A DNA stretch of 64,000 nucleotides from contig CP064972.1 in the NCBI GenBank assembly GCA_016699405.1, positions 2,015,501-2,079,500 on the forward strand, read 5' to 3'. This DNA is from Holophagales bacterium (GTDB lineage Bacteria > Acidobacteriota > Thermoanaerobaculia > Multivoradales > JAGPDF01). Position numbers and translations under genes: made by a program. Below are positions 26,581 to 34,706 of this stretch, piece by piece (positions within the stretch are counted from its first letter, which is position 1; each line of letters opens with the position of its first letter). The notes beneath the pieces are model-generated. The model had not been told where the DNA came from. It did no database searches and saw nothing but the letters and a program-made list of their open reading frames with translations.

Positions 26581-27021
26581 CTACGCCCGCAAATCGTCCG
26601 CGCGCCAGTTGCGGATCCGCTTCTTGATCTCGTCAGAAGAGGTGAGCTTGCCGTCGACGACCTCGGTGAAGAGCTCCGGGAGCTCGTCGTCGCCGGCGAA
26701 GCGGAGGGCGACGTACTGGCCGCGGCGCAGCTCGTCGATCCGGCCGCGGAGCTCCGGCGGGAGGATCTGCTGGAGCCGCAGCTGCATCTCCAGCCGGATG
26801 ACCCGGTCCTGGACGGTGAGGGCGAAGAGCCGGGTGTAGAAGAAGAGGCCGATCAGGGCGAAGGCCATCAGCGCCGCCATCGCCGTGTCGGCGCTCGGCG
26901 CGCGGAAGAGGCGCCAGAGGGTCCAGAAGAGGTTGACGACGAAGACGCCGAAGGCCCCGAAGTGGTAGAGAGGGACGTAGCGGGTGTGATTGGCGTAGCT
27001 CTGCGCGCTCGGCTCGGGCAT
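26581..27021 (-). CDS. DUF6526 family membrane protein
   Basis: 146 residues; the N-terminus AQSYANHTRYVPLYHF, two membrane helices (FGVFVVNLFWTLWRLF and MAALMAFALIGLFFYTRLFAL) and the motif QDRVIRLEMQLRLQQILPP are characteristic of DUF6526. Function is unknown. The ATG at 27021 has AAAGGAG at good spacing; the open frame to 27249 crosses a palindrome and lacks signals. It diverges from the efflux operon at 27239. Confidence 0.75.
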   Translation of the reverse strand: MPEPSAQSYANHTRYVPLYHFGAFGVFVVNLFWTLWRLFRAPSADTAMAALMAFALIGLFFYTRLFALTVQDRVIRLEMQLRLQQILPPELRGRIDELRRGQYVALRFAGDDELPELFTEVVDGKLTSSDEIKKRIRNWRADDLRA

Positions 27022-27129
27022 GCGGGGCTCCTTTCGAGAGGATGGCAGGGGCGTCTCGGCGGCCGGCGGGTCGGAGCCCTCCGGCCGCACGCCGCTCTTC
27101 GGTTCCGGGGAGTTTACGGCCTGGTGGGG

Positions 27130-27184
27130 CGGAACGGACCTCCCGGGGGGCAATCCGTCGCCCCGGAGGGACGAAACCGTTCCG
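27130..27184. repeat. REP-like palindrome between divergent genes
   Basis: The ends are an exact 8-bp inverted repeat (CGGAACGG at 27130 and CCGTTCCG at 27177). Inside it is a second, imperfect inverted repeat (CCTCCCGGGG against CCCCGGAGGG). The whole 55 bases can fold as one long cruciform or hairpin. It resembles repetitive extragenic palindromes, but no second copy was found in this window. Confidence 0.45.
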
Positions 27185-27238
27185 GCCGACGCACGTATTG
27201 AGGTCTGGAGCAGAACTACCAGCCCAGCGGGGAGCCCG

Positions 27239-28480
27239 ATGGCAAGCAAGAGTGTTCGTTGGATCGTGGCAGGAGTCGTCGTCGCCGCCGTCGGCGCTTC
27301 GATCTATTTCGGAATCAAGCGGGGCCCGAAGGCCACCGCCGTGCAGATGGCCACCGTCGGCCACGAGGACCTCCAGGCCAAGGTCACCGCCAACGGCAAG
27401 GTCCAGGCGCAGAAGAAGGTCGAGATCTCCGCTACCATCCCGGGGCAGATCACCCAGCTCGCGGTCAACGAGGGGGACGTGGTCAAGAAAGACCAGTTCC
27501 TGCTGCAGATCGACGCCACCAACCCCCGGGCCGTCGCCCGTTCGTCCGAGTTCTCGATGCAGGCGCTGCGCAAGGAGATCGACTCGGCCCGCGCCACGCG
27601 CGACCAGGCGAAGATCGACGCCGAGCGCGCCGAGACCAACTTCCGCGCCGGCATCGTGCCGCTCGCCGAGGTGCAGCGGGCCCGCACCGCCGTGGCGACG
27701 GCGGAGGCCGGCCTGCTGGCCACCGAACAGCGGGTGGAGCAGGCCCGGGCCACCCTCGAAGGGGCGCGCGACACCCTGGCGAAGACGACGGTGCGCTCGC
27801 CGATCGACGGCGTGGTGACGGCGCGGCGGGTCGAGGAGGGCGAGGTCGCCGTCATCGGCGTCCAGAACAGCCCCGGCACCGTCCTGCTGACGATCTCCGA
27901 CATGTCGGTCGTCGAGCCGGAGATGGAGGTCGACGAGACCTCGATCCCCACCGTGGCGGTGGGCCAGGAGGCGCTGCTGCGCATCGACGCCTATCCCAAC
28001 CAGACCTTCGACGGCGTGGTCACCGAGGTCGGCAGCTCGCCGATCCTCGGCACCAGCGCGACGACCGAGGCGATCAAGTTCAAGGTCAAGATCCGCATCA
28101 AGAACCCGCCGGCGGGGATCAAGCCCGGGCTCTCGGTGCAGGCCGACATCCTCACCGGCTTCCGCCCGCAGGCTCTCACCGTGCCGATCCAGGCGCTCGT
28201 CCTGCGCGAGAAGGAGCGCAAGGAGGGCGAGACGCCGAAGCGCGGCGAGGCGCGCGACGAAGAGGGCGTCTGGGTGGTGGAGAGCGGCAAGGTGGTCTTC
28301 CGGCCGATCAAGGTCGGCCTCCTCGGCGAGCTGTCGCTCGAGGTGCTCGAGGGGCTCTCGGGCGGCGAGAAGATCGTCACCGGGCCGTTCCGCGCCCTGC
28401 GCAGCCTCAAGGCGGGCGACGCGGTCCGCGAGGAGAAGGCGCCGGCGGGCGGCACTCCGACTCCGCAAGCGAGAGACTGA
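27239..28480 (+). CDS. Efflux RND/MacA-type periplasmic adaptor subunit
   Basis: 413-residue membrane fusion protein. It has an N-terminal membrane anchor (IVAGVVVAAVGASIYFGI), a lipoyl half-motif (VTANGKVQAQKKVEISATIPGQI truncated to its core VEISATIPGQI), a long alpha-hairpin (about residues 100-185), the second lipoyl half (VRSPIDGVVTARRVEEGE) and beta-barrel and membrane-proximal domains. Such adaptors link an inner-membrane pump to an outer-membrane channel. The ATG at 27239 has GGGGAG upstream; the frame opens earlier without a better start. Two MacB-like permeases follow, the first starting two bases after the stop, so this is a MacAB-type operon for export of a peptide, lipid or antibiotic. 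Confidence 0.88.
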   Translation: MASKSVRWIVAGVVVAAVGASIYFGIKRGPKATAVQMATVGHEDLQAKVTANGKVQAQKKVEISATIPGQITQLAVNEGDVVKKDQFLLQIDATNPRAVARSSEFSMQALRKEIDSARATRDQAKIDAERAETNFRAGIVPLAEVQRARTAVATAEAGLLATEQRVEQARATLEGARDTLAKTTVRSPIDGVVTARRVEEGEVAVIGVQNSPGTVLLTISDMSVVEPEMEVDETSIPTVAVGQEALLRIDAYPNQTFDGVVTEVGSSPILGTSATTEAIKFKVKIRIKNPPAGIKPGLSVQADILTGFRPQALTVPIQALVLREKERKEGETPKRGEARDEEGVWVVESGKVVFRPIKVGLLGELSLEVLEGLSGGEKIVTGPFRALRSLKAGDAVREEKAPAGGTPTPQARD

Positions 28481-28481
28481 C

Positions 28482-29705
28482 ATGGCCACCTCGGAGCTCG
28501 CGCGCATTGCGCTCGGCTCGCTCCGCACCCACAAGCTGCGCAGCTTCCTGACGCTGCTCGGCATCATCATCGGCGTGACGACGATCGTCGGCGTCGCGGC
28601 GGTGATCTCGGGGCTCGAGGCGTACGTCCAGGAGCGCGTCATCCAGCTCTCGCCCGACGTGGCGGTGATCACCAAGTTCGGGATCATCCGCGGGCGCGAG
28701 GAGTTCCTCGAGGCGCTCAAGCGCCCCGACATCGACTTCCACGACTACGAGGTGCTGCGCGACCGGCTGACGCGCTCCGAGGCGGTCGGCGCCGACATCC
28801 AGACCGGGGTGGCGGTGCGCCGCAGCGGCAAGCGGCTCGCCGACATGCGGTTGCACGGCTCGACGCCCAACCTCGGTGCGCTGCTCAACCTCGACATCGA
28901 GGCCGGGCGCTTCTTCACCGAGGCGGACGAGCGAGCCGGCGCGGCGGTGGCGGTGATCGGCTGGGACATCCGCGACGAGCTCTTCCCCGGCGTCGACCCG
29001 GTGGGGCGCGACCTGATCGTCGGCAGCGCGGCGTTCCGCGTCGTCGGCGTGGTGTCGCAGCAGGGGCGGACGCTGGGGCAGAACCAGGACAACCAGGTCT
29101 GGGTGCCGATGAGCGCCTACCGCAAGAACTGGGGGCGTCGCAACTCGGTGACCCTGTTCGTCAAGGCGCGCGGCGGGGTGCCGGCGGTGCCGGGCGCGGT
29201 GGACGAGGCGCGGGCCGTGCTGCGGGCGCTCCGCCACACGCCGTTCCGCGACAAAGACCCGTTCGGCGTCGTCACGGCGGAGAACCTGCAGGAGCTCTGG
29301 CGGCAGATCTCGACCGCGGCGTTCCTCATGACGCTCCTGATCTCCGGCGTCTCGCTCGGCGTCGGCGGCATCGTCATCACCAACATCATGCTGGTCGGCG
29401 TCGCCGAGCGGACGCGTGAGATCGGCCTGCGCCTCGCCGTCGGGGCGCGCAAGCGCGACATCCGCCGGCAGTTCCTCCTCGAGGCGGCGATGCTCTCGAC
29501 CGGCGGAGGCGTCGTGGGCATCGCGCTCGGCGCGGCGGCGGCGTACGGGGTGCAGGCGGCGCTCTCCTTCCCGGCGCGAGTCACCCCGGCCCTGCTGATC
29601 GCCGGGCTGGTGCTGTCGACCTTGATCGGCATCCTTGCCGGCTACTTCCCGGCCCGGCGGGCCTCGAACCTGCTGGTGGTCGACGCGCTGAGGGACGAGA
29701 CATGA
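28482..29705 (+). CDS. ABC transporter permease, MacB/FtsX type (first)
   Basis: 407 residues; N-terminal helix with LRSFLTLLGIIIGVTTIVG, a MacB-PCD periplasmic core (about 45-245) and the C-terminal FtsX domain with three helices (GVGGIVITNIMLVGVAERTRE at its start, followed by ARKRDIRRQFLLEAAML). There is no ATP-binding domain in this chain. It overlaps the second permease gene by four bases (ATGA at 29702-29705), so the two are probably a heterodimer. Confidence 0.88.
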   Translation: MATSELARIALGSLRTHKLRSFLTLLGIIIGVTTIVGVAAVISGLEAYVQERVIQLSPDVAVITKFGIIRGREEFLEALKRPDIDFHDYEVLRDRLTRSEAVGADIQTGVAVRRSGKRLADMRLHGSTPNLGALLNLDIEAGRFFTEADERAGAAVAVIGWDIRDELFPGVDPVGRDLIVGSAAFRVVGVVSQQGRTLGQNQDNQVWVPMSAYRKNWGRRNSVTLFVKARGGVPAVPGAVDEARAVLRALRHTPFRDKDPFGVVTAENLQELWRQISTAAFLMTLLISGVSLGVGGIVITNIMLVGVAERTREIGLRLAVGARKRDIRRQFLLEAAMLSTGGGVVGIALGAAAAYGVQAALSFPARVTPALLIAGLVLSTLIGILAGYFPARRASNLLVVDALRDET

Positions 29706-30964
29706 GAGCGATGCGCTCCGGCTGGCTCGAGAACGTGCGCTTCGCGCTGCGGGCGATGCGCGAACAGAAGCTGCGCAGCTTCCTCACCCTGCTCGGGGTG
29801 ATGGCCGGCGTCGCCACCGTGATCATGATGGTCAGCTTCGTCGTCGGCTTCGACCGCCAGGTCACCTCGGCGTTCACCTCCTTCGGAACGCATCTCGTGC
29901 AGTTCCAGAAGTACGAGGCCCGTTTCGGCGGCGGCGGGCCGCCGCCGGAGGAGGAGCGCAACCGGCGCGACCTGACGATCGAGGACGCCGAGGCGCTCAA
30001 GCGTCTCTCCCGGCTGGCCCGCGCGGTCTCGCAGGAGCGCTACCTGTTCTTCGAGACGCCGTCGGTCAAGGCCGGCCACAACGAGGCCAACGGCGCGCGC
30101 GTCTTCGGCACGAATCCGGACTACCCGGAGGCCAACGTCCACTTCACCCAGGACGGCCGCTTCATCACCGACGCCGACGTGCGGCTGGCGGCGAAAGTCT
30201 GCGTCATCGGCCCGGACGTCGCCGACGCGCTCTTCCCGCTGCGCGATCCGATCGGCCGACGGATCACCGTCGGGGCGCAGGAGTACGAGGTCGTCGGTCT
30301 CTTCGAGAAGAAGGGGAGCGCCTTCGGCGGCAGCAACGACAACCACGTGGCGATCCCGATTACCGCCTTCGACGCGCAGTTCCCGCAGGTGAAGAACGGC
30401 GGTGGCGACACGATCCACATCGCCACCGTGCCGCGCCGCGCCGAGGACGTCGACGCCCTGATCGAGGAGGAGACGGCGATCCTGCGCGCCCGGCGCGGTC
30501 TGCGCCCGGGGCAGGCGAACGACTTCGCCATCTTCACCAGCGTCGGGCAGTTGCGGCAGTTCCAGCAGATCTCGGGGGGCGTCGGCATGGCGATGCTGGT
30601 CATCGCGGCGATCGCGCTCCTGGTCGGCGGCGTCGGGGTGATGAACATCATGCTGGTCAACGTCACCCAGCGGACGCGCGAGATCGGTCTGCGCAAAGCG
30701 CTCGGCGCGACGCGACGCGACGTGCTGCAGCAGTTCCTCATGGAGGCGGTGACGCTCACCGGGGTGGGCGGTGCGCTCGGCATCGCCTTCGGTCTCGGCG
30801 CGGCGTTCCTGGTGCGGGCGACGCTCGACTTCCAGGCGGCGGCACCGGCCTGGTCGATCTTCCTCGGTTTCGGCGTGTCGACCCTGGTCGGCCTCGTCTT
30901 CGGCCTCTGGCCGGCGATGAAGGCGGCCCGCCAGGACCCGATCGAGGCCCTGCGCTACGAGTGA
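29702..30964 (+). CDS. ABC transporter permease, MacB/FtsX type (second)
   Basis: 420 residues with the same plan: N-terminal helix (LRSFLTLLGVMAGVATVIM), MacB-PCD domain and a C-terminal FtsX domain (VGGVGVMNIMLVNVTQRTREI, then GATRRDVLQQFLMEAV). No ATPase gene follows; the next gene is a metal-related regulator after a 113-base gap. The ATPase must be encoded elsewhere, or has been lost. Confidence 0.88.
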   Translation: MRAMRSGWLENVRFALRAMREQKLRSFLTLLGVMAGVATVIMMVSFVVGFDRQVTSAFTSFGTHLVQFQKYEARFGGGGPPPEEERNRRDLTIEDAEALKRLSRLARAVSQERYLFFETPSVKAGHNEANGARVFGTNPDYPEANVHFTQDGRFITDADVRLAAKVCVIGPDVADALFPLRDPIGRRITVGAQEYEVVGLFEKKGSAFGGSNDNHVAIPITAFDAQFPQVKNGGGDTIHIATVPRRAEDVDALIEEETAILRARRGLRPGQANDFAIFTSVGQLRQFQQISGGVGMAMLVIAAIALLVGGVGVMNIMLVNVTQRTREIGLRKALGATRRDVLQQFLMEAVTLTGVGGALGIAFGLGAAFLVRATLDFQAAAPAWSIFLGFGVSTLVGLVFGLWPAMKAARQDPIEALRYE

Positions 30965-31077
30965 TCCGACAGCCCGCGATGTGAGACGCTAGGGGCGCCG
31001 CCTCGGGCGGTCTCCGCGTCGACCGGGACATCCGCCGGCCGACTCCGCGGGGCCCCCGCGCGTTCGGAGGGGCTGCC

Positions 31078-32301
31078 TTGATCCATCTTTCCGAAGTCCT
31101 GGGAATGCCGGTGGTCGACGCCGACGGGCGCCGGCTGGGCCGGCTCGACGACCTGCAGGTGGACGCCGAGCGCAACCGCGTCGAGCGGATACTCGTCCGC
31201 TGCGGCAAAGAGCTCTCGACGGGGTCCTGGGCGGCGGTCGAGCTCTTCTCGACTGAGCACCGGCGCGTCACCCTCGCCGAGGGGGCCGTGCTGGCGCCAC
31301 TCTCGGGCGAGAACGACTCGGTGCTGCTCAAGCGCGACGTCCTCGACCGCCAGATCATCGACATCCACGGCCGCAAGGTGGTGCGGGTCAACGACCTGCT
31401 GCTGGTCTCGGCGGGCGAGGGCGACCTCGCGGTGCGCCAGGTCGAGGTGGGGCTCGCCGGGGCGGTCCGCCGGCTACTGGCCGGGCTCGTCTCTCCCCAG
31501 GCGGTGCGACGGATCGCCGCCGGTCTCTCCGAGCGCGGCATCCCCTGGGACTACGTCGGCCTCGTCGAGCCGCGCTCGGCGGCCATCCGCCTGAAGGTCC
31601 ACCAGCAGCTCGCCCGGCTGCATCCCGCGGACCTCGCCGACATCATCGAGGACCTCGGCCGGGTCGAGCGACGCGCCATCGTCACGCAGATGGACCCGGA
31701 GGTCGCCGCCGACGCGCTCTCCGAGGCGGAGCCGTCGGTGCAGGCGGCCGTGGTCGAGACGATGGGAACCGAGGCGGCCGCCGACGTGCTCGAGGAGATG
31801 CAGCCCGACGAGGCGGCGGACCTGCTGGGCGACCTGCCGCAGAAGCGTTCGCGCGAGCTGCTCGAGGCGATGGAGGAGGAGGAGGCCGAGGAGGTGCGCG
31901 AGCTGCTCGAGTACGCCGAAGACACCGCCGGGGGTCTGATGACCAGCGACTTCTTCGCGGCGAGCTCGAGCTGGACGGTCGGCGAGACCTTCGCCCGCCT
32001 GCGCGCGCTCGACGCCGACCTGGTCTCCGAGCTCGACGAGATCCCGATCGTCGAGGGCGGCGACCGGCTGGTCGGCATCGCTCCGCTGGTCCGCCTGGCG
32101 CGGGCGGCGGAGGAGACCCCGGTGACGGCGGTGATGCGGCGCGAGGCGCGCGCGGTGACGCCGGGCACGCCGCTCGACGAGGTCGTCGAGCGCTTCGAGA
32201 AGTACCACCTGCGAGCGCTCTGCGTCGTCGACGAGCTCGACGCGCTGGTCGGCCTGATCAGCATCGAGGACGTGCTGTCGCTGCTGGTCGGAGAGCGCTG
32301 A
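31078..32301 (+). CDS. PRC-barrel / MgtE N-terminal / CBS domain protein
   Basis: 407 residues. A PRC-barrel-like segment (VLGMPVVDADGRRLGRLDDL) and a second repeat (HGRKVVRVNDLLLV) occupy the first 150 residues. An MgtE_N superhelical domain follows (LHPADLADIIEDLGR, AADVLEEMQPDEAADLLGDLP, TAGGLMTSDFF), then a CBS pair (VTAVMRREARAVTPGTPLDEV and LVGLISIEDVLSLLV). These are the cytosolic magnesium-sensing parts of the channel MgtE, but no membrane domain is present. The start is a TTG at 31078 with GGAGGGG upstream. The Nramp-related gene begins two bases after the stop, so this is probably the soluble gating or regulatory partner of that transporter. Confidence 0.85.
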   Translation: MIHLSEVLGMPVVDADGRRLGRLDDLQVDAERNRVERILVRCGKELSTGSWAAVELFSTEHRRVTLAEGAVLAPLSGENDSVLLKRDVLDRQIIDIHGRKVVRVNDLLLVSAGEGDLAVRQVEVGLAGAVRRLLAGLVSPQAVRRIAAGLSERGIPWDYVGLVEPRSAAIRLKVHQQLARLHPADLADIIEDLGRVERRAIVTQMDPEVAADALSEAEPSVQAAVVETMGTEAAADVLEEMQPDEAADLLGDLPQKRSRELLEAMEEEEAEEVRELLEYAEDTAGGLMTSDFFAASSSWTVGETFARLRALDADLVSELDEIPIVEGGDRLVGIAPLVRLARAAEETPVTAVMRREARAVTPGTPLDEVVERFEKYHLRALCVVDELDALVGLISIEDVLSLLVGER

Positions 32302-32303
32302 GC

Positions 32304-33563
32304 GTGCGCCCGCCGAGCCGCACCGCGCTCCTCTGGGCCCGCGTCGCGGCGCTCTTCGCCGTGATGGGCCCCGGGGTCATCACCAGCAACGTCGACAACG
32401 ACGCCGGCGGCATCTACACCTATTCGCTCGCCGGAGCGCGCTACGGCTACTCGCTGCTCTGGATCCTGCTGCCCGTCACCGTGGCGCTGATCGTCGTGCA
32501 GGAGATGTGCTCGCGCATGGGCACGGTCACCGGCAAGGGACTCGCCGACCTGATCCGCGAGCACTTCGGCCTGCGGGTGACCGCGGTCGTCATGCTCGCC
32601 GTGCTGGTGACCAATTTCGGCAACGCCGTGGCGGAGTTCGCCGGCCTCGCCTCGAGCCTCGAGCTCTTCGGCGTCAGCCGCTACCTCTCGGTGCCGCTCG
32701 GCGCGGCGTTCGTCTGGTGGCTGGTGGTCTTCGGCAATTACAAGTCGGTGGAGAAGGCCTTTCTCGTCGCTTGCGCGCTCTATCTCGCCTACCCGATCTC
32801 CGGTCTGCTCGCCAAGCCCGACTGGGGAGCGGCGCTTCACGGCGCTCTGGTGCCGACGGTGCCGCTCGACCTGCCGGGCATTTCGATGCTGGTGGGCATC
32901 GTCGGGACGACGATCGCGCCGTGGATGCAGTTCTACCTGCAGTCGTCGGTGGTGGAGAAGGAAGTCCGCATCAGCGACTACCGCAAGTCGTGGCTCGACG
33001 TCGTCCTCGGCTCGCTGTTCGCGGTGCTGGTGGCGGCCTTCATCGTCATCGCCTGCGCCGCGACGCTGCACGAGGCGGGGGTGACGACGCTGGCCTCGGG
33101 GGCGGAGGCGGCGCAGGCGCTCGCGCCGCTGGCGGGCAAGTACGCCTCGATCCTCTTCGCCCTCGGCCTCGCCAACGCCTCGCTCTTCGCCGCGTCGATC
33201 CTGCCGCTCGCCACCGCCTACAGCGTCTGCGAGGGGCTCGGTCTCGAGGCCGGAGTGAGCAAGAAGTTCAGCGAGGCACCGGAATTCTACTGGCTCTACA
33301 CGCTGATCATCGGGGCGAGCGCCGGGGCGATCCTCATCCCCGGCGTGCCGCTGCTGCGCATCATCCTGGTGTCGCAGATCATGAACGGCGTGCTGCTGCC
33401 GTTCGTCCTCGTCTTCATGGCCATCCTGGTCAATCGCGAGTCGCTGATGGGGCGCTTCGTCAACGGCCCGATCTACAACGTCGTGGTGTGGGGAACGACC
33501 GCGGCCCTCGTCGTGCTCACCGGGATGATGGTGGCCACCAGCTTCCTCGCGCCCGCGCCCTAG
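32304..33563 (+). CDS. Nramp-related divalent metal transporter
   Basis: 419 residues, about 11 membrane helices of the LeuT/Nramp fold. The helix-1 site reads DNDAGG at residues 31-36 where classical Nramps have DPGN, and helix 6 reads GTTIAPWMQFYLQS (about residue 202) where classical ones have MPH. Both manganese/iron-selectivity positions are therefore altered, notably loss of the helix-6 Met. Nramp-related magnesium transporters are known to lack that Met, so magnesium is the inferred substrate, supported by the adjacent MgtE_N/CBS gene. The GTG start two bases after the previous stop indicates translational coupling. Confidence 0.85.
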   Translation: MRPPSRTALLWARVAALFAVMGPGVITSNVDNDAGGIYTYSLAGARYGYSLLWILLPVTVALIVVQEMCSRMGTVTGKGLADLIREHFGLRVTAVVMLAVLVTNFGNAVAEFAGLASSLELFGVSRYLSVPLGAAFVWWLVVFGNYKSVEKAFLVACALYLAYPISGLLAKPDWGAALHGALVPTVPLDLPGISMLVGIVGTTIAPWMQFYLQSSVVEKEVRISDYRKSWLDVVLGSLFAVLVAAFIVIACAATLHEAGVTTLASGAEAAQALAPLAGKYASILFALGLANASLFAASILPLATAYSVCEGLGLEAGVSKKFSEAPEFYWLYTLIIGASAGAILIPGVPLLRIILVSQIMNGVLLPFVLVFMAILVNRESLMGRFVNGPIYNVVVWGTTAALVVLTGMMVATSFLAPAP

Positions 33564-33605
33564 CGCCGGGACGGGACACTTCCGAAGAGCGGGCTTTGCG
33601 GATTC

Positions 33606-33637
33606 TTTACGCGGGGGGACGCTCCTCCGCCTAGAGC
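33606..33637 (+). promoter_or_regulatory. Candidate promoter/operator upstream of the kdp block
   Basis: TTTACG at 33606, GACG at 33618 and CTAGAGC at 33631. The same ordered words (TTTATG, GACG, CTAGGCT, with GACG-N9-CTAG spacing conserved) occur at 45778-45810 upstream of the second potassium transporter, each preceded by CTTCCGA about 25 bases earlier. This may be a shared KdpE-type operator overlapping a promoter. No match to a known consensus is claimed. Confidence 0.3.
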
Positions 33638-33683
33638 CGTTACGAGGGCGCTGCGGAGAATCGTTGCCGGGAGGAACCCCGGC

Positions 33684-34475
33684 ATGGAAGCGAATCTCGG
33701 CGGCGATCTCGCGAAGAAGAAGCGCTTCGGCGCGTGGGCGCTGGCGGCGCTGATCCCGGCGGCCGCGGGCGCGACGTCCTCGTCGACCGTCTGGACGCCG
33801 ATGACGCTCGACATCCAGCCCTACGGCGTCGCCCACTGGGGCGTCGACAACACCTTCACCGTCGGACGCCGGACGGTCGACGGCGGTGGCTCGTTCCCCA
33901 CCGACGTCGGCCTGACCCTCGGCGTGCTCCCCTGCGAGAAGCTCCGGCTCGAGCTCGGGGTCGATCTGCTCGAAGCGAGCGACCACCCGCTGCTCTTCAA
34001 CGCCAAGCTGGGCTTGCCCGAGGGCGCCCTGTTCGACGGCGCCCCGGCCCTGCAACTCGGCATCGTCAACGTCGGCACGAAGCGCGGCGTGACCGACCAG
34101 AACACGACCTACCTGGTCGTCGGCAAGACGATCCGCGGAATCGGCAGGCTCTCGGCCGGGCCCTACCGAGGCAACCCCAGGGTGCTCGTCGACGCGCAGG
34201 GCGAAGCGGAGAACAGCGGCTGGATGATCGCCTTCGACCGCGGCTTCCACTCCGTCCCGGGGCCCGACGGCGAGTTCAACCGCTTCGTCTTCGCCGCCGA
34301 CTACGCCTCGGGGAACAACGCGCTGGGAGGCGGCTCGGCCGGCCTCTACTACTTCTTCACCAAGGACATCAGCCTGCTTGCCGGACCGGTCTGGTTCAAC
34401 GAGGAGGCGATCAACGGCAAGTGGAAGTGGACCCTTCAGCTCGACATCAACCATCCCTGGTTCGGTGGCAAGTAG
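33684..34475 (+). CDS. Conserved protein of the kdp operon, possible outer-membrane or periplasmic protein
   Basis: 263 residues with a signal-like N-terminal helix after a Lys-rich start (KKKRFGAWALAALIPAAAGA). The rest alternates hydrophobic and polar residues and ends FNEEAINGKWKWTLQLDINHPWF, suggesting beta-strands; a small barrel is plausible. I cannot name the family. GGGAGGA upstream supports the ATG at 33684. It is the first gene of the kdp cluster, 30 bases before a 37-residue gene, so it is probably co-expressed during potassium limitation. Confidence 0.6.
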   Translation: MEANLGGDLAKKKRFGAWALAALIPAAAGATSSSTVWTPMTLDIQPYGVAHWGVDNTFTVGRRTVDGGGSFPTDVGLTLGVLPCEKLRLELGVDLLEASDHPLLFNAKLGLPEGALFDGAPALQLGIVNVGTKRGVTDQNTTYLVVGKTIRGIGRLSAGPYRGNPRVLVDAQGEAENSGWMIAFDRGFHSVPGPDGEFNRFVFAADYASGNNALGGGSAGLYYFFTKDISLLAGPVWFNEEAINGKWKWTLQLDINHPWFGGK

Positions 34476-34505
34476 CGGGCGGGTCGACCCGCAGGAGGCC
34501 TGATC

Positions 34506-34619
34506 GTGCAAGACGTCATCTATCTGTCGGTAGCGGTCGCGTTCTTCGCGCTCACCTGGGCGCTGGTGGCGTTCGCCGGGCGCCTCGAGACGGGCGACAA
34601 GGGGGACGGCAGGTCATGA
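34506..34619 (+). CDS. 37-residue single-helix protein upstream of kdpF
   Basis: GTG at 34506 with AGGAGG seven bases upstream. It encodes one membrane helix (VIYLSVAVAFFALTWALVAF) followed by a short charged tail, and its stop overlaps the kdpF start (ATGA at 34616-34619). Small single-helix genes at this place are seen in other kdp operons. It may be an additional Kdp-associated peptide; the function is unknown. Confidence 0.6.
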   Translation: MQDVIYLSVAVAFFALTWALVAFAGRLETGDKGDGRS

Positions 34620-34705
34620 GCGCGCTCTACTGGATCGGAGCGGTTCTCACCCTGCTGTTGGCGGCCTACCTCTTCGTCGCGCTGTTCAAGCCGGAGAAGT
34701 TCTGA
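34616..34705 (+). CDS. kdpF: K(+)-transporting ATPase subunit KdpF
   Basis: 29 residues, one membrane helix (YWIGAVLTLLLAAYLFVALF) with the typical C-terminal KPEKF. KdpF stabilises the KdpABC complex. The start overlaps the stop of the preceding small gene and kdpA begins one base after its stop. Confidence 0.85.
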   Translation: MSALYWIGAVLTLLLAAYLFVALFKPEKF

Positions 34706-34706
34706 C

